Shown here: one piece after another, positions 1 through 10,471 of the stretch | Numbering within the stretch: position 1 is the stretch's first letter | How the letters are laid out: every line of letters begins with the position of its first letter | Assembly (NCBI GenBank): GCA_020081605.1 | Contig: JAHREC010000019.1 | Span: 1,364,001 to 1,428,000, forward strand | Source of the DNA: Albifimbria verrucaria | Taxonomy: Eukaryota; Ascomycota; Sordariomycetes; Hypocreales; Stachybotryaceae | Direction: 5' to 3' | Length of the DNA stretch: 64,000 nt | Position numbers and translations under genes: made by a program | The notes under the pieces: generated by a model | Database searches by the model: none | What the model saw: only the letters and a program-made list of their open reading frames with translations | What the model was told of the DNA's origin: nothing

Positions 1-46
1 AAAGGGTGTGAACATGACAATCGTTACAAGCGAGTTGTTGACTGAC

Positions 47-305
47 CGATCTCCGTTGATCCGCTGGCGTTTACGAGACGGGCTTGCGCTTGGTGTGCTT
101 TCTCTTTGAGGGCGTTGAAACTCTCGAAGCAGGGCGTGATCGAGGGCATCAGCATCAAACGGAGTAGATCGTGCTACGTCACTAGAGCGCGCCCCTTGAC
201 GCAGTCGTCGAGAGGATGTTGTGTTGCTATCAACATTATGCCTTGATTCCAATCGACCTCGCTCAGAGGGCGGAGGGGCGTTGCCATGCGAACAGGGCTC
301 ATCAT
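47..305 (-). CDS. cdh1: Cdh1/fizzy-related (FZR) APC/C activator, N-terminal exon only (partial)
   Basis: First exon of a WD40 activator of the anaphase-promoting complex, which recruits cyclins and other substrates for ubiquitination in late mitosis and G1. Read on the minus strand from ATG 305 (a second in-frame ATG is at 287), it gives a Ser/Arg-rich stretch with GARSSDVARSTPFDADAL, then SPSRKRQRINGDR. That is the fungal Cdh1 N-terminus just before the C-box (DRFIP). The exon ends at 47 in the C-box arginine, followed by a GTCAGT donor (46-41), so the rest of the C-box and the whole WD40 propeller lie beyond the left edge. Reading from the ATG into this frame needs one extra base; the likeliest place is the G run 275-278 (C in the sense strand), as in other genes here. 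The family call rests on remembered similarity of about 45 residues, so it is good but not certain. The start codon is less sure than the 3' part. Confidence 0.7.
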
Positions 306-2051
306 AGATGGTGTTTTCGCTTCGCCCAAGGACCTTTTGAAGATCCTGAGGGCTGCGCTATCGATTTCGATGCCTGTAGTTCTGTTGGTAACGTCATTGC
401 CGGTTGTGTAGTGGAAAGACGCTGCCCGGCGACGAAGCAGATCCGGATCTCAACTCGGGCGACGATGTGCAAAGAGGCGGCGACTCAATAACTATAGAGA
501 TCAGGCGCTATTATAAATATAAAGTGGTCAAAGGCTGTAGTCAAATGAGCGAGAGTCGAGGATCGCCGCCAGCCCGATTTGAATCACCATGAGCTAGGTC
601 GTTCCGAATGCTTTGCGATGACGGCAACGGTTTGGTGCAGCCTAGCGTCGACAGGAAATAATGATCGATTGTCGCCTACGATTTCGGATGTAGGCGAGGA
701 GGAGCTTGAGGAGAGTCGTGTTAGAAGGCTGAAGAGGGTGGTGGCGGAAACATTAACTGGTAGTGTTATTGCGGTGCTCGGAGCTGATTGCGAAGGGCTG
801 TTGGAGGGAGGTTGAATCTTTGGGGGAGCAGAGCGCGCTAAGCCTGGGATGCGCCTTTGGCCAGTGTACCTCACAAGCCGTGCCGCCGTGGACTAGCCAA
901 GTTGGTACCTGACAGGGAGAGAACAATAAACGCGGGTGCCCAGTCACGATTCACTTAGCACGCATGCTGGCCGTTGCACAAACAATTCCCTGCTGATAAT
1001 AACAGACCCGTTATTTCATCCCATCGGCTTATCAATGGATCTGCCGGGCTGGAGTCTTGTTGAAGATGCCTGAACATGACGGGGAAGTGATTGCATTAAA
1101 AATCGCCTCAAGCTTGATTAAACGAGAAGGCTAACGCCCAACATATCTCCTAAAGCTACCTATTTATTTCCCAGCCTATACTGGTTGAGGACTTGACTTG
1201 ATTATGAATATGAAGTCCCGGGTTCTCATGTATTGCAAAGGAGGTACATAGCGTTGTATTGTTATGGTCCTCTTTGTTTCTTTGTCGCGAGTCTCACCTG
1301 TGATGCGCCTACTCAGGGCGGCTCAACCCCTGTGTGTTGTTGTTTTCCTTCAGAGACGCAGCATACTGGGCCTCATAGTGGGACGCGTTACTCGATCAGA
1401 GCAGCGTAAATGGTTGGCTCACAACGACCTGCAGCGCCTTGCTTATAGAGGGGCTCAACCACGGAACCACTGAACGCGACCGTGGTTTCTACCGTGTTTT
1501 CCTGTTTTAGCACTGTACGAACCCATCACGAACAGCCACGAACACAGTGCAATGTTAATGCGTTAACGCGTCGGCGCGTATCCTACGCGTTTCCCAACCC
1601 TCTGGCGCAAACCCACCAAGTCCGCCGCCCGCGAGCGCGTCGATTTGGAGGAACCTAGTTGATTGAGGATGTGCTTTCAGACATGACACAATACTAACCC
1701 CTGTGAGTTCCAGGCCTTGTATCCGGACGCCGTGCACATTTAACACCCACCTTTCGCAAGTCTGCGTGCGTGTGTATTGTATGGTATACATTCGTACTGC
1801 AGCTCATCTGTGATTTCACTTGGTTGTTTCATTCCATCCCTACGCTCAGCAATCTAGATCACGAACCGTAGCCCAAGGAATTACTTACTTGTGCTTCTTA
1901 TCAACAATAAGGCCCTCGGCAGCAGATGTTGTTTACACTATCTTGTTGTCGTTCAATCATTTCGTTTCATCTATAAGAAAAGTTTGTCTATGGTGTATCT
2001 TCCCTTGGTCATCTCAGCAGAACCCCTGCCCAACAAAGCATTGTCCGTTCA
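306..2051. other. Intergenic region, no gene recognised
   Basis: No reading frame here shows codon structure, domains or splice sites I can defend. The part next to 305 is probably the 5' leader and promoter of the minus-strand Cdh1 gene. The part near 2051 is the 3' flank of the minus-strand gene that ends at 2149. Short open frames at 579-815 (plus) and 584-874 (minus) overlap each other and have no recognisable motif. Confidence 0.5.
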
Positions 2052-2148
2052 TTATCTCGCTGTGTGGTAGCAGTCGAGTATTTTGCTCACATCCAGGATT
2101 CGCCGGCTTGTGATACCAGCCATACCTCTCACGCTTTGCCAGTCATCG

Positions 2149-3335
2149 TCACGCTTGAGACTCGGCCTGAGCCAGTAAGCGCTCTCGCCACCCATTACAT
2201 ACCTCTTCGAAACCCCGATCACATCTCCGCAAACACCTGCGCATTCCCGATTCTCCAGGCGTTCGCCCCAATTTCCACGGGAAAGCCATCGCTCGCCTTC
2301 TTCTCGTAACTCCTCCTCCCTCTTCATTTCCGCAACCAGTTCTTTGGCGCTTTTCAGTCGCCTTGTTGCTGTAACAGCAGTTTGGCGTGACATGTGTAGC
2401 GTGTCAGACAAATAATTCAAGGTTTGTATCAGGTCTGCCGTTACGGAGTGTAGGACGGTCAAAGAATTGAAAGCGGACGTGGATGGGCGGGGCATGTCAT
2501 TGGAAAGGGATACAAGTATTGGTAAAAGCTCATCAATAGTCTCGGCGCTGGGTGGAGGGACCAGAGGTGAGAGTAGAGGATATGTCAGGCTATGCAGTTG
2601 CCGAGTCTGGTGTGTGACGTGGGTCGACAGGGCAGTGTGTGCGGTGATCAATCTGTAGGGAGTTCAGCAACTGCCTCTGCATCAAAGAGCGATTGTATCT
2701 TACCTGGATGCACTGGCCTCGACGCTTGACTGGGAGCCAAGATCACGTAGACTGTCGGTGACTCTCTGGAAAACGCCATCCGCGGGGCCGCCGTAGTTTT
2801 CGGTGCCACGCCTGGCTAGAGATTCGACGGCATCAATCCTAGCTACAAGACTCGGTGGTATGCCAGGAGACTCTAGATCCGATTCTGAACCATATTCACT
2901 TCCGTCGTACTCCCCGCCTTTTCTATGGCCTCGGCTTTGTATGGTGGGCAAGTTAAGGCTTCCGCCGTGGCCAGGTTGACCATTTAGCGCTTGCGCCTCT
3001 TGGTTTCCAACCCTGGAGTCCTGGTGCCTTGGTCCATCATCATATATGTCTGTCGTGTCACCGTCGTGACCTCCTTCTTCATCGTCGGAATCGGAAAATG
3101 CGTCTGCCAGTTCGTCGGCTAAGTTGCCCATTCCATTGCCCGCACCAGCGTCAACGCCAACACCGCTTAGTTCGGCCAAGTCAAGAGTGTCTTGCGGATT
3201 CAGGTTGTTGTGGAAAGGGGTTACTGAGTCGGTAAAAGAGGAACAGGACTGCCTTCGTGCATGCGGTGATTCGGAGTAGCTGAGGATGGCTGAGGAATTC
3301 CTCGAGTGTCCTGGTGTTCGCGGGGAAGACGGCAT
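2149..3335 (-). CDS. Unrecognised fungal protein, Ser/acidic N-terminus and helical C-terminus, one frame break
   Basis: Two exons, 3335-2704 and 2652-2149, around a 51-bp intron (GTAAGA...CTACAG). I do not recognise a named family. The N-terminal half is low complexity: Ser/Pro-rich, then acidic (DAFSDSDDEEGG), then Gly-rich. The C-terminal half is predicted helical with charged heptad-like stretches (TRRLKSAKELVAEMKREEEL) and the block ENRECAGVCGDVIG. As written, the frame then leaves for about 40 poorly structured residues ending at 2052. Adding one base to the C run 2213-2216 (four observed) instead gives GFEEVCNGWRERLLAQAESQA and a stop at 2149-2151. That reads like the natural end, because the block Gly-Gly-Phe-Glu-Glu-Val-Cys continues the cysteine motif. 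The intact product would be about 378 residues. Its start ATG at 3335 is the first in frame. It is divergent from the NatB gene at 4020. Confidence 0.6.
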
Positions 3336-4019
3336 TTTGTTTCAAGCACCACCACTGGCTGTAGAGCGCTTCCCTCGCTCGGCTTTGGCAGGGTATCGAT
3401 ATGTTTTGGATGAATGAATTCCCTAGTTACTTGTCGACTCCTTTGTTGTTGCTCCTCCGTCAACAAAGTGCGGGACGAATGGGAGGTAATCTTAACAAGT
3501 GTGATAGTTGCGGTAGCCCCTTCTAGGTACAGTAGGTAGTAGGTAAGTAATGGTCAATGGAGCATGATCAGGCTCAACTCAAATGGCTGATTGTACCGGG
3601 AGTCTCGGCTCAGGTACCTCGGCAGTGTCTTCCAGAGGGGTTGCACTCTATCGCATGAACGAATACCTTGCAAGGAGAGATATATACATTTTTAAGCCTA
3701 GCGGGAAATGGTGAGTGGATTCACAGCACCTGGAGAGAGATCTGTTGGTTGTGGAAGCAGCCAATGATTTAAAGCTCCCGCGAAGGGTACCTGTGCCTGA
3801 GCGTATGGCCACACACGAACACTAAAAAAGACTATGGCCTCTTATCTCCCTGTCATTGATAGAAAATCCATTGAAGTCGTCCTGAACTCGCCCAGGCATT
3901 TACGAGAGACGGTGCAGCTCTCGCCAATAAAGTACATACAAAACCAAATCGACTCCGTGAGCCCCTGCGCAATATCACGCAGCTGGTGCTATTTCCATAC
4001 ATTACACAAGCATTATAAA
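3336..4019. promoter_or_regulatory. Divergent intergenic promoter region
   Basis: 684 bp between divergently transcribed genes (minus-strand start at 3335, plus-strand start at 4020). It holds a TAGGTA-rich patch at about 3522-3550 (taggtacagtaggtag) like those at 5.2 and 8.9 kb. An open frame beginning at 3834 runs into the NatB exon, but the conserved NatB N-terminus starts only at 4020, so I treat 3834-4019 as leader. No TATA box or operator can be assigned with confidence. Confidence 0.4.
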
Positions 4020-4654
4020 ATGGCCACCTTTCGGCGGTTCCAGCCCAGCGATGTTAACAAGTTTTCAAAATGCAACCTGGACCCGTTGACGGAAACTTAT
4101 GAGCTTGGCTTCTATCTGCAATATCATTGCAAGTGGCCTTCGCTTTTCCAGGTATGCGAAGATCAGGATGGAAACATTGTTGGTTACAGTCTGTCACCCA
4201 CCCTCCAAGCTTTTAGCATTGATGCGCCAGGATTCTTACCACCTCGACAGTTATGGGCAAAGTCGAATCATCCCCTGACGCGTACAAGTTTTCCGAGCAT
4301 TACCTCCCATGGCACGCCCACATTACAGCATTGACGGTGGCACCGGAGGCACGCAGGCTGGGGATTGGCAAAATCCTCACTGAGCAATTGGAGGCAGCAG
4401 CTAATGCCAACGATGCATGGTTCGTAGACTTGTTTGTGCGGAAAAGCAATCACCGGGCCATTACTTTTTACAAAAGTATGGGATATAGTGTGTTCCGTGT
4501 TGTCAAAGACTATTATGGGGATCATGCGACAGATCCCACCCAAAGCAGCGAGGATGCTTTCGATATGCGTAAGGCAATGAGGAGGGACAAGACTGGTCAG
4601 CACATCAGAGATAACGGAGAGAACCACGAGGTTAGACCCGAGGATGTCTGGTGA
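4020..4654 (+). CDS. nat3: N-alpha-acetyltransferase 20, catalytic subunit of NatB
   Basis: GNAT acetyltransferase that, with the Mdm20/NAA25 auxiliary subunit on ribosomes, acetylates N-termini beginning Met-Asp, Met-Glu, Met-Asn or Met-Gln. Exons 4020-4188 and 4251-4654 flank a 62-bp intron (GTCTGT...CGACAG) and give 190 residues, close to yeast Nat3 (195). The N-terminus MATFRRFQPSDV and the block NLDPLTETYELGFYLQYH are the NAA20 signature. Acetyl-CoA binding motif A is seen as RRLGIGK (Q/RxxGxG/A). Downstream are FVDLFVRKSNHRAITFYKSMGYSVFR and the C-terminal VRPEDVW, also family hallmarks. The junction reads GY|IMGKV in frame. The donor GTCTGT is unusual but required by the reading frame. 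No frame break is present, unlike many neighbours. Confidence 0.93.
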
Positions 4655-5800
4655 TTAGAGCCCAGTGCAGCAACTGGGAACTTGCATGCTCGCCTGCCGA
4701 TGCCTCTGCAACAAATGCGATCTCACTTGCTGTCACCCTCGGTATTTTTGGTGCTCATGGAGTTGCTGGGTTGAGTGTGCGCACATCTCAAAAATTGATG
4801 TCAGCATAGGAGTCGTGAAATATGCCAGCCCTGTAAAAAAGCTGTCAAGTTGGCTCGGTAGTTCAGCTACTCTAACCAAATCCTTCATGGTGTGATTGCC
4901 TACGAGCTTATGCCGTGCCTCCAAAGGACCAAATGAATCTGCCATGATTATGCTACGGCATAATGCATGGACTGTGGGCTGAATTGCTAGGAGGCTGAGG
5001 CTAGCTGGTGCTATACAGGACACAGCTTCAATACCCACACTGGTAAGACCGGCTTGGTTACCAACCGCTCATTGTTGGGCGAGGCTCTCTGTATTCCAGC
5101 ACTGAAGCCAGCTTCTACAGCATAAGGGCATTTCGACCAACCCTTCTCCGTAGTCCCACAATACCTTGGTAGGTACCTAGGTACCTCACACAGAACGGAC
5201 CCTGCTCACCTGAGCAGGTCACTGGTCTCACTCAAGACTGCCGACCTACTTAGAGGTAGGTACCTTTAGTAGGTACTATATCGGATAAGGCACCTAACGT
5301 TAGTGGTAGGTACCACTGAACCTACATCACAGACCACCCTCGTTACCTACTAACCTGAGTATCTTCTACATGAGGTTGCACCCAGACTTACACGAAAGAA
5401 CTTGGTGGCGATATACTGCTATAGCTATCTTGTATCTTCGGTGCCTAAGATTAGTACCTATCCACTTAGGTACCTTAGTAGGTACTGGATACCTGGGCGG
5501 TATCTAACACTTGAGCACCTCCCTACCTACCTACTAAGGTACTAAGGTACCTAGGTACCTCCTAGTATCTAGGCACCTCAAGATTTGTGTAGCCTCAACT
5601 GCGGAGGCGACCCGCTTCCCGCTATGGGAGACCTTGAATGATGCAAGGTACAGCTTGTCGTCACATCAAGCACAACGCAACTGGCGTCGAAGCCTCCAGG
5701 CCTTCATTGCATCCAGCTTCATCGGTTTCTTAAGGCGATAACACGGGATCCAAATCAAGTTTGATATTCAGTAAGGCGATACTCGACTCCTACGGGTTCA
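4655..5800. other. Intergenic region with TAGGTACC repeat cluster
   Basis: Between the NatB stop and the gtaA start. The first 500 bp show nothing coding. From about 5160 to 5580 the sequence is dominated by variants of the palindrome AGGTACCT and of CCTACCTACTAAGG. Last comes the gtaA promoter. No RNA gene seen. Confidence 0.55.
5160..5580. repeat. Cluster of TAGGTACC/GGTACCTA palindromic motifs
   Basis: Dense short repeats, for example ggtaggtacctaggtacct near 5170 and aaggtacctaggtacctcc near 5545. Many are built on the self-complementary AGGTACCT and on TAGGTA, in both orientations and with irregular spacing. The same words recur at about 3522-3550, 8862-9010 and 26050-26340 in this window, always outside genes. 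They are a genome-wide intergenic motif rather than a tandem array. Confidence 0.7.
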
Positions 5801-8379
5801 ATGCCCAATATGATTATACACACAGCTGTGACACTAGCCCTTATGGCTACTGCCAGTGCAACTCTTGACGCACCTGTCCTACCTTTGATTGTCAGAAACC
5901 CATATTTAAGTACGTGGCTAGGCCATGCGAGAGAGCTGCCTTGGGAGCATTGGCCTATTTTTGGACAGGACAAGAGGTGAAGCCCCCAATCCCTATGATG
6001 TGCCGAGCGAATAAGCGGTTGAACTCCGTGCCTTTAGATCGGGTTCTCGGTCATGGCTTATCAGCCTGAGAGCAGGACAGTTTACCCTCTTCTCGGCAGG
6101 CCCCACGACTCTCTGCCACAAACATCCAAGTTGGTTCAATTGCTTCTTTCGTATAAAGCCGTTGCTAAATAAAGTAGATACGCTGTGTCAGCACCAATAT
6201 TTCATGGGGCATCCTACGATGCATCTACGACCAACTTAACGTATACCCTCCACGCTTCGAACCCACCCCAAGATGTCAATGTCACACTCTCCTTTCTTTC
6301 TCCCATCACTCCGACATCTACCTTTCGGCAATCCCTACCGGCAGCATATATGGCTGTGTATTTAGAGGGGTTCGGCAATGTCAACATTTATGTTGACGTC
6401 AATGGTCAATGGGTTAGCGGATTGCGGGAAAGTGAGATAACATGGTCTCTCTTCGAAACATCTACAAAGAAAGAATCATCATCTCCCATCAAATCATGGG
6501 GAGTGACCCGTAAAACCGCACAGGTACTTACCGAGTCTGCGGACCGTGCAGAGTGGGGATACTACGATTTTCCGGGCCTGCTGATGTTCATCATCAAGCG
6601 GGAACATCAACTATTCTTCGTCAACAGTTTGCCCAACATGGTTCATTACGAAACACCACGGACAGCAGGTTCAGAGGTATCATGGATGAAGAACCAGTTT
6701 TTGCCTTCTCTAAAAGCTTCAACCTAGGCCAGCCAGCTGATGTTCAAAACTCCGTGTCTAAAAGGACGTTATCTTGTTCACTTTTGCTTTGGTGCAAGAC
6801 CCTGTGGTTCAGTTTGCAGCGTCAAGGGGCTTGACATATATGCGACCATTGTGGGCATCCTATATCCCAAATATAGATGCCATGGTTGAGTATCACTATC
6901 AGGACTTCCATAAGGCAGCTAGCTTGGCGTATAATTACTCTGCACAGCTCAGTGAAGAGGCCGGCCGGTTGGGACCTGATGGTTATAGAGATATTGTCGC
7001 GCTCTCAGCTCGCCAAGTTCTTGGTGCGACACAGTTTTCTGGAACTCCCGATGATCCAATATTGTTCTTGAAGGAGATTTCCTCAAACGGCAATTTTCAG
7101 ACGGTCGATGTCATTTTCCCAGCCTTCCCATTCTTTCTCTATACAAATCCGAGGTGGCTCGCCTACTTGCTCGAGCCGTTGATCGAGCACCAGCTTAGCG
7201 GTCAATACCCTAATGACTATAGCATGCATGATTTAGGTACCCATTTTCCAAACGCGACAGGCCACGCTGATGGCCGTGACGAGTATATGCCTGTGGAAGA
7301 ATGTGGTAATATGCTCATTATGGCTCTCGCACTTGTCAATGCTTTCAAGGAAACAACGCATAACAGACCGTCTCTCCAGCTTACCCTTACATTGGATAAG
7401 GAAGAGATAGACGTGGCCAATGATTCCCATTCATCGCACGGTAAGGATATTGCAAAAGCATGGGCATCTAGAAGCTATCGACTATGGAAACAATGGACCG
7501 GATATCTTATACGTGAATCTCTCATCCCACGCAATCAACTGTGCACAGACGATTTCGCAGGATGGCTCGCCAATCAAACAAACCTAGCACTAAAAGGAAT
7601 TATTGGTATTAGAGCCATGAGCGAAATTGCAGAACTCGTTGGGGAACATAATGATGCGCAATACTACAAGAACATTTCAGAATCATACATCGAACAATGG
7701 CAGGGGTATGGTATTTCCCGAGACAGGACGCACGCAAAGTTGTCGTATACATGGTACGGATCTTGGACAACCATCTACAATCTTTTGCAGATGCGCTTCT
7801 GTGTTTTCACCTGCCCTCAGAGTCTCATACAGACCAGAGAGTAGTTCAAAAACCCTGGGAAACCCCAAAGACCAGCCCTTTGTGCCCAACTCAGTTTATT
7901 CCATGCAGAGCAATTGGTATTCCGCCGTGTTACAACGATACGGCCTGCCCCTGGACAGTCGGCATCTCTATACGAAGAGTGACTGGCAGCTGTTTGCAGC
8001 AGCTGTATCAAGCCAACAGACACGTCATGCCATAGTAGAAGCTGTGGCGCTCTGGGTGAATGAAACGGTTACAGGTAAGCCCTCTGCGGATACACTATTT
8101 GGGTATCATGACTAAATGCCAACAGATCGACCGTTCACCGACCTATACGATACAGAAGGAAAGGGAGACTTTTCACCTACAAGATTCATGGCACGGCCAG
8201 TTGTTGGAGGCCATTTTGCACCTCTCGCACTGGGGCAAGCATGCGGAGGTAGGGCACTGGAAGGTTTAGGGTTCTTGAACCAAGGGTTGGCCCAGGCATT
8301 GACGTGGCCAAATCCTTGTCAATGGATGTTGAAGCACATGAATGGAATATCGGACACACAAGCGAGGAACTTTGATTGA
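5801..8379 (+). pseudogene. gtaA: Secreted glutaminase of the GtaA family, with five single-base frame breaks and one in-frame stop
   Basis: Extracellular GtaA-type glutaminase (DUF5127, DUF4965, DUF1793 order). Start ATG 5801 gives a clear signal peptide, MPNMIIHTAVTLALMATASA, then mature LIVRNPYLSTWLGHARELPW. Exons are 5801-5976, 6038-8074 and 8126-8379; introns are 61 and 51 bp (GTGAAG...TTTAG; GTAAGC...AACAG). Family blocks in order include VYPLLGRPHDSLP (6090s), SAPIFHGASYDAST, FTFALVQDPVVQFAASRG, LGTHFPNATGHADGRDEY, MPVEECGNMLIM, GSWTTIYN, YGLPLDSRHLYTKSDW and ARPVVGGHFAPLAL. The frame breaks at five runs, each repaired by one added base: 5958-5962 (T5), 6555-6558 (G4), 6760-6763 (A4), 7783-7786 (T4) and 7848-7852 (A5). 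The bookkeeping then closes to 824 codons, but TAA at 6170-6172 remains. The homopolymer breaks are probably consensus errors. The TAA is either a true lesion or a small compensated indel, since a +1/+2 alternative reads NKVDTLSAP. It may therefore be an intact gene. Confidence 0.85.
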
Positions 8380-9239
8380 GGTGGCGAGATCAGAGTGTTA
8401 CCCTGATGCAGTGCCATTAATTAACATGCGATGTTGATTTCAAGGTAGCCTAATTGTGCCTCTGAGATGGTCACTCAACACTCATTCATGCCGTCACGAT
8501 ATCAACCCCTTGTGCTCGAATTTAATCTAGTATATAGCTGACCTCCAAGTCAGCGACTAGTGGGAAGTGAGCGGGTGTTGTGATGTTCGCTTGCCGTAGA
8601 GCAAGTATTGCCAACCCTAGTCTCAAATTTTATGAGGCATTGATTCTTACTCATATTCTGGCTGTGTCTGAGTTCGGGGCTCCAGGACAAGGTGGTGGTA
8701 AAACTATTTGCTCTGCCTTTCTCATCTTATTTCTTTTCTTTTTCTTTCTCCTCCGACTTTCCGTATTTCTTTGCTCTTGATAACGTTGAGTGACCATACT
8801 AATCAAGAAACCCCTCCCAAAAGAAAGAATGAAACCCTGAGGTAAGGAATACAATGCCTTAGTACTTACCTACAGGTAGGTACTGAGGTGTGGACCACGT
8901 TAATCTACAGTGGCATGGAGCCTATGCTGTATTTTACCCATTCGCTGTTCAAAGAGGTACTTGGAGCTAGGCACCTAGCGGGTAGGCGGTCCTACCCTCT
9001 TAGGTACAGCGAAGTACTGGAACGTGGTCCGTGTTCGTGTTTGACCTGCTGCCTCCGCCTAATCATCGGCTGGCGCCAGGGCGCCTTGTCCCCTTTCTCA
9101 CCTTGTTCGCCACTTTTTTTCTTCCCTTCCCTCACCTTGCCTCATTCATTCATTCATCCCCAATTGAAGCTATCAATCTCCTCTTCGCTACTCTCCTTCA
9201 AGCCTCTTTTCCATCATTCAAACGGTCACTATACAAACC
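8380..9239. promoter_or_regulatory. Intergenic region and upstream region of the RRM gene
   Basis: The 3' flank of gtaA, then the promoter and leader of the RRM protein. It contains a pyrimidine-rich tract (about 8720-8775 and again 9090-9200), a common feature of highly expressed fungal promoters. Between them is another TAGGTACC-type patch at about 8862-9010. No coding potential recognised. Confidence 0.45.
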
Positions 9240-10471
9240 ATGGCGACCACAACGATGGACTACGAGGCCGCGAACGGCGATCGTTATGAAGGTTCGTTCT
9301 CCGTCTAGCTACGCGTCTTTACCAATATTGCTTGACCTTTCGGAGCTCCAGCTAACGTGGCGTGCGCGACATTAGATGAGGCTCCTCGCTACGAGCGCGA
9401 CAACCGCAGCGCTTCTCCTCGTCCCGCCCGTGATGACAACGAGGGCAGTCGTCGTCGATCTCCTTCACCCAATGGTAACACCGACCTGTAAGCTCATCCT
9501 ACGGCACGTCTCGCGATCCCTCTAACATCTTTTTCTCATCAGAGGCTCAAAGGACACCTCGGGTCTCAAGGATGATGATGACGGTGCCATCAATCCAGGA
9601 TCAAACCTTTTCGTCACCGGCATTCACCCTCGTCTTTCCGAAGCCGAGGTTTCCAAGATGTTCGAGAAATATGGCGATGTCGAAAAGTGTCAGATCATGC
9701 GTGACCCTCATACTAAGGAGTCTCGTGGCTTCGGCTTCGTCAAGATGGTCACCTCTGAGCAAGCCGAGGCTGCTAAGGAAGGTCTCCAGGGCGAGGTGAT
9801 TGAGGGTCGCACGCTGAGCATTGAGAAGGCTCGACGTGCTCGCCCTCGTACCCCTACCCCTGGCAAGTACTTCGGTCCTCCCAAGCGAGGTCAGTTTCTC
9901 CATCAATCCCTACAATTGATATGTCGCTGATTTCTGGTAGACCCTCGTCCCCGCTTTGACGACCGTCGACGTGGCGGTTACGGTGGTGGCGGTGGCGGCT
10001 ACGGCCGTGATGACGCTTACCGCTACCGCAACTATGACCGCAACTATGAGCGACGCAACGACGATCGTGGCTATGATCGAGGTCACGAGCGTGGCTACCG
10101 TGAGGAGCGCCGCTATGAAGACCGGGGCCACGGACGTGACTACGGTCGTGACTATGACCGTGGATACGAGCGTCGCGACCGTGACGACTACTATGGCCGC
10201 GACCGCCCTGCCGGCGGCCGCGAAGATCGTGAGCGCTACCCGCCTCGTGGTGGTGGTGGCGGCGGTGGTGGTTACGACCGCGACCGTTACGATCGTCAGG
10301 GTGAGCGGGATCCTGCTCGGACCCGTGAGACTCCTGCCGCTGGCGCTGGTTACGGCGAATCTACCTCACGATCCGAGGCACGCGAGTCATACGGAGGTTC
10401 GAACATCCTTGCATGGTCATCACAAGCACTGAACTAATATGTCGACAGGTTCCGATCAGCAGATTCGCTGA
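9240..10471 (+). CDS. Tra2/SR-like RNA-binding protein with one RRM and Arg/Tyr/Gly-rich C-terminus
   Basis: Predicted pre-mRNA processing factor. Five exons: 9240-9291, 9376-9487, 9543-9889, 9941-10396, 10449-10471 (introns 84, 55, 51 and 52 bp), 329 residues, all phases closing without repair. A short Arg/Ser region (RRRSPSPN) precedes a single RRM at residues about 65-145. RNP2 is NLFVTGIHPRL and RNP1 is RGFGFVKM, with the typical Tra2 linker RTPTPGKYFGPPK after it. The C-terminal about 160 residues are RDY, DRGY, ERR and GGGGGG repeats, suited to RGG/RS-type RNA or protein contacts and arginine methylation. The last exon carries only seven codons (ending SDQQIR). The nearest families are Drosophila/human Tra2 and S. 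pombe SR-type RRM proteins. The RRM call is certain; the Tra2 subfamily is likely. Confidence 0.9.

Noticed and set aside
6121..6185. A small intron explaining the TAA in gtaA
   Set aside because: Possible GT...AG pairs (e.g. GTATAA...GTCAG, 41 bp, or GTTCAA...GTCAG, 63 bp) put the downstream exon out of frame or remove conserved residues.
5801..8379. Programmed ribosomal frameshifting in gtaA
   Set aside because: Five independent sites at different run types, each needing the same one-base gain and shared with unrelated genes, fit sequence error far better.
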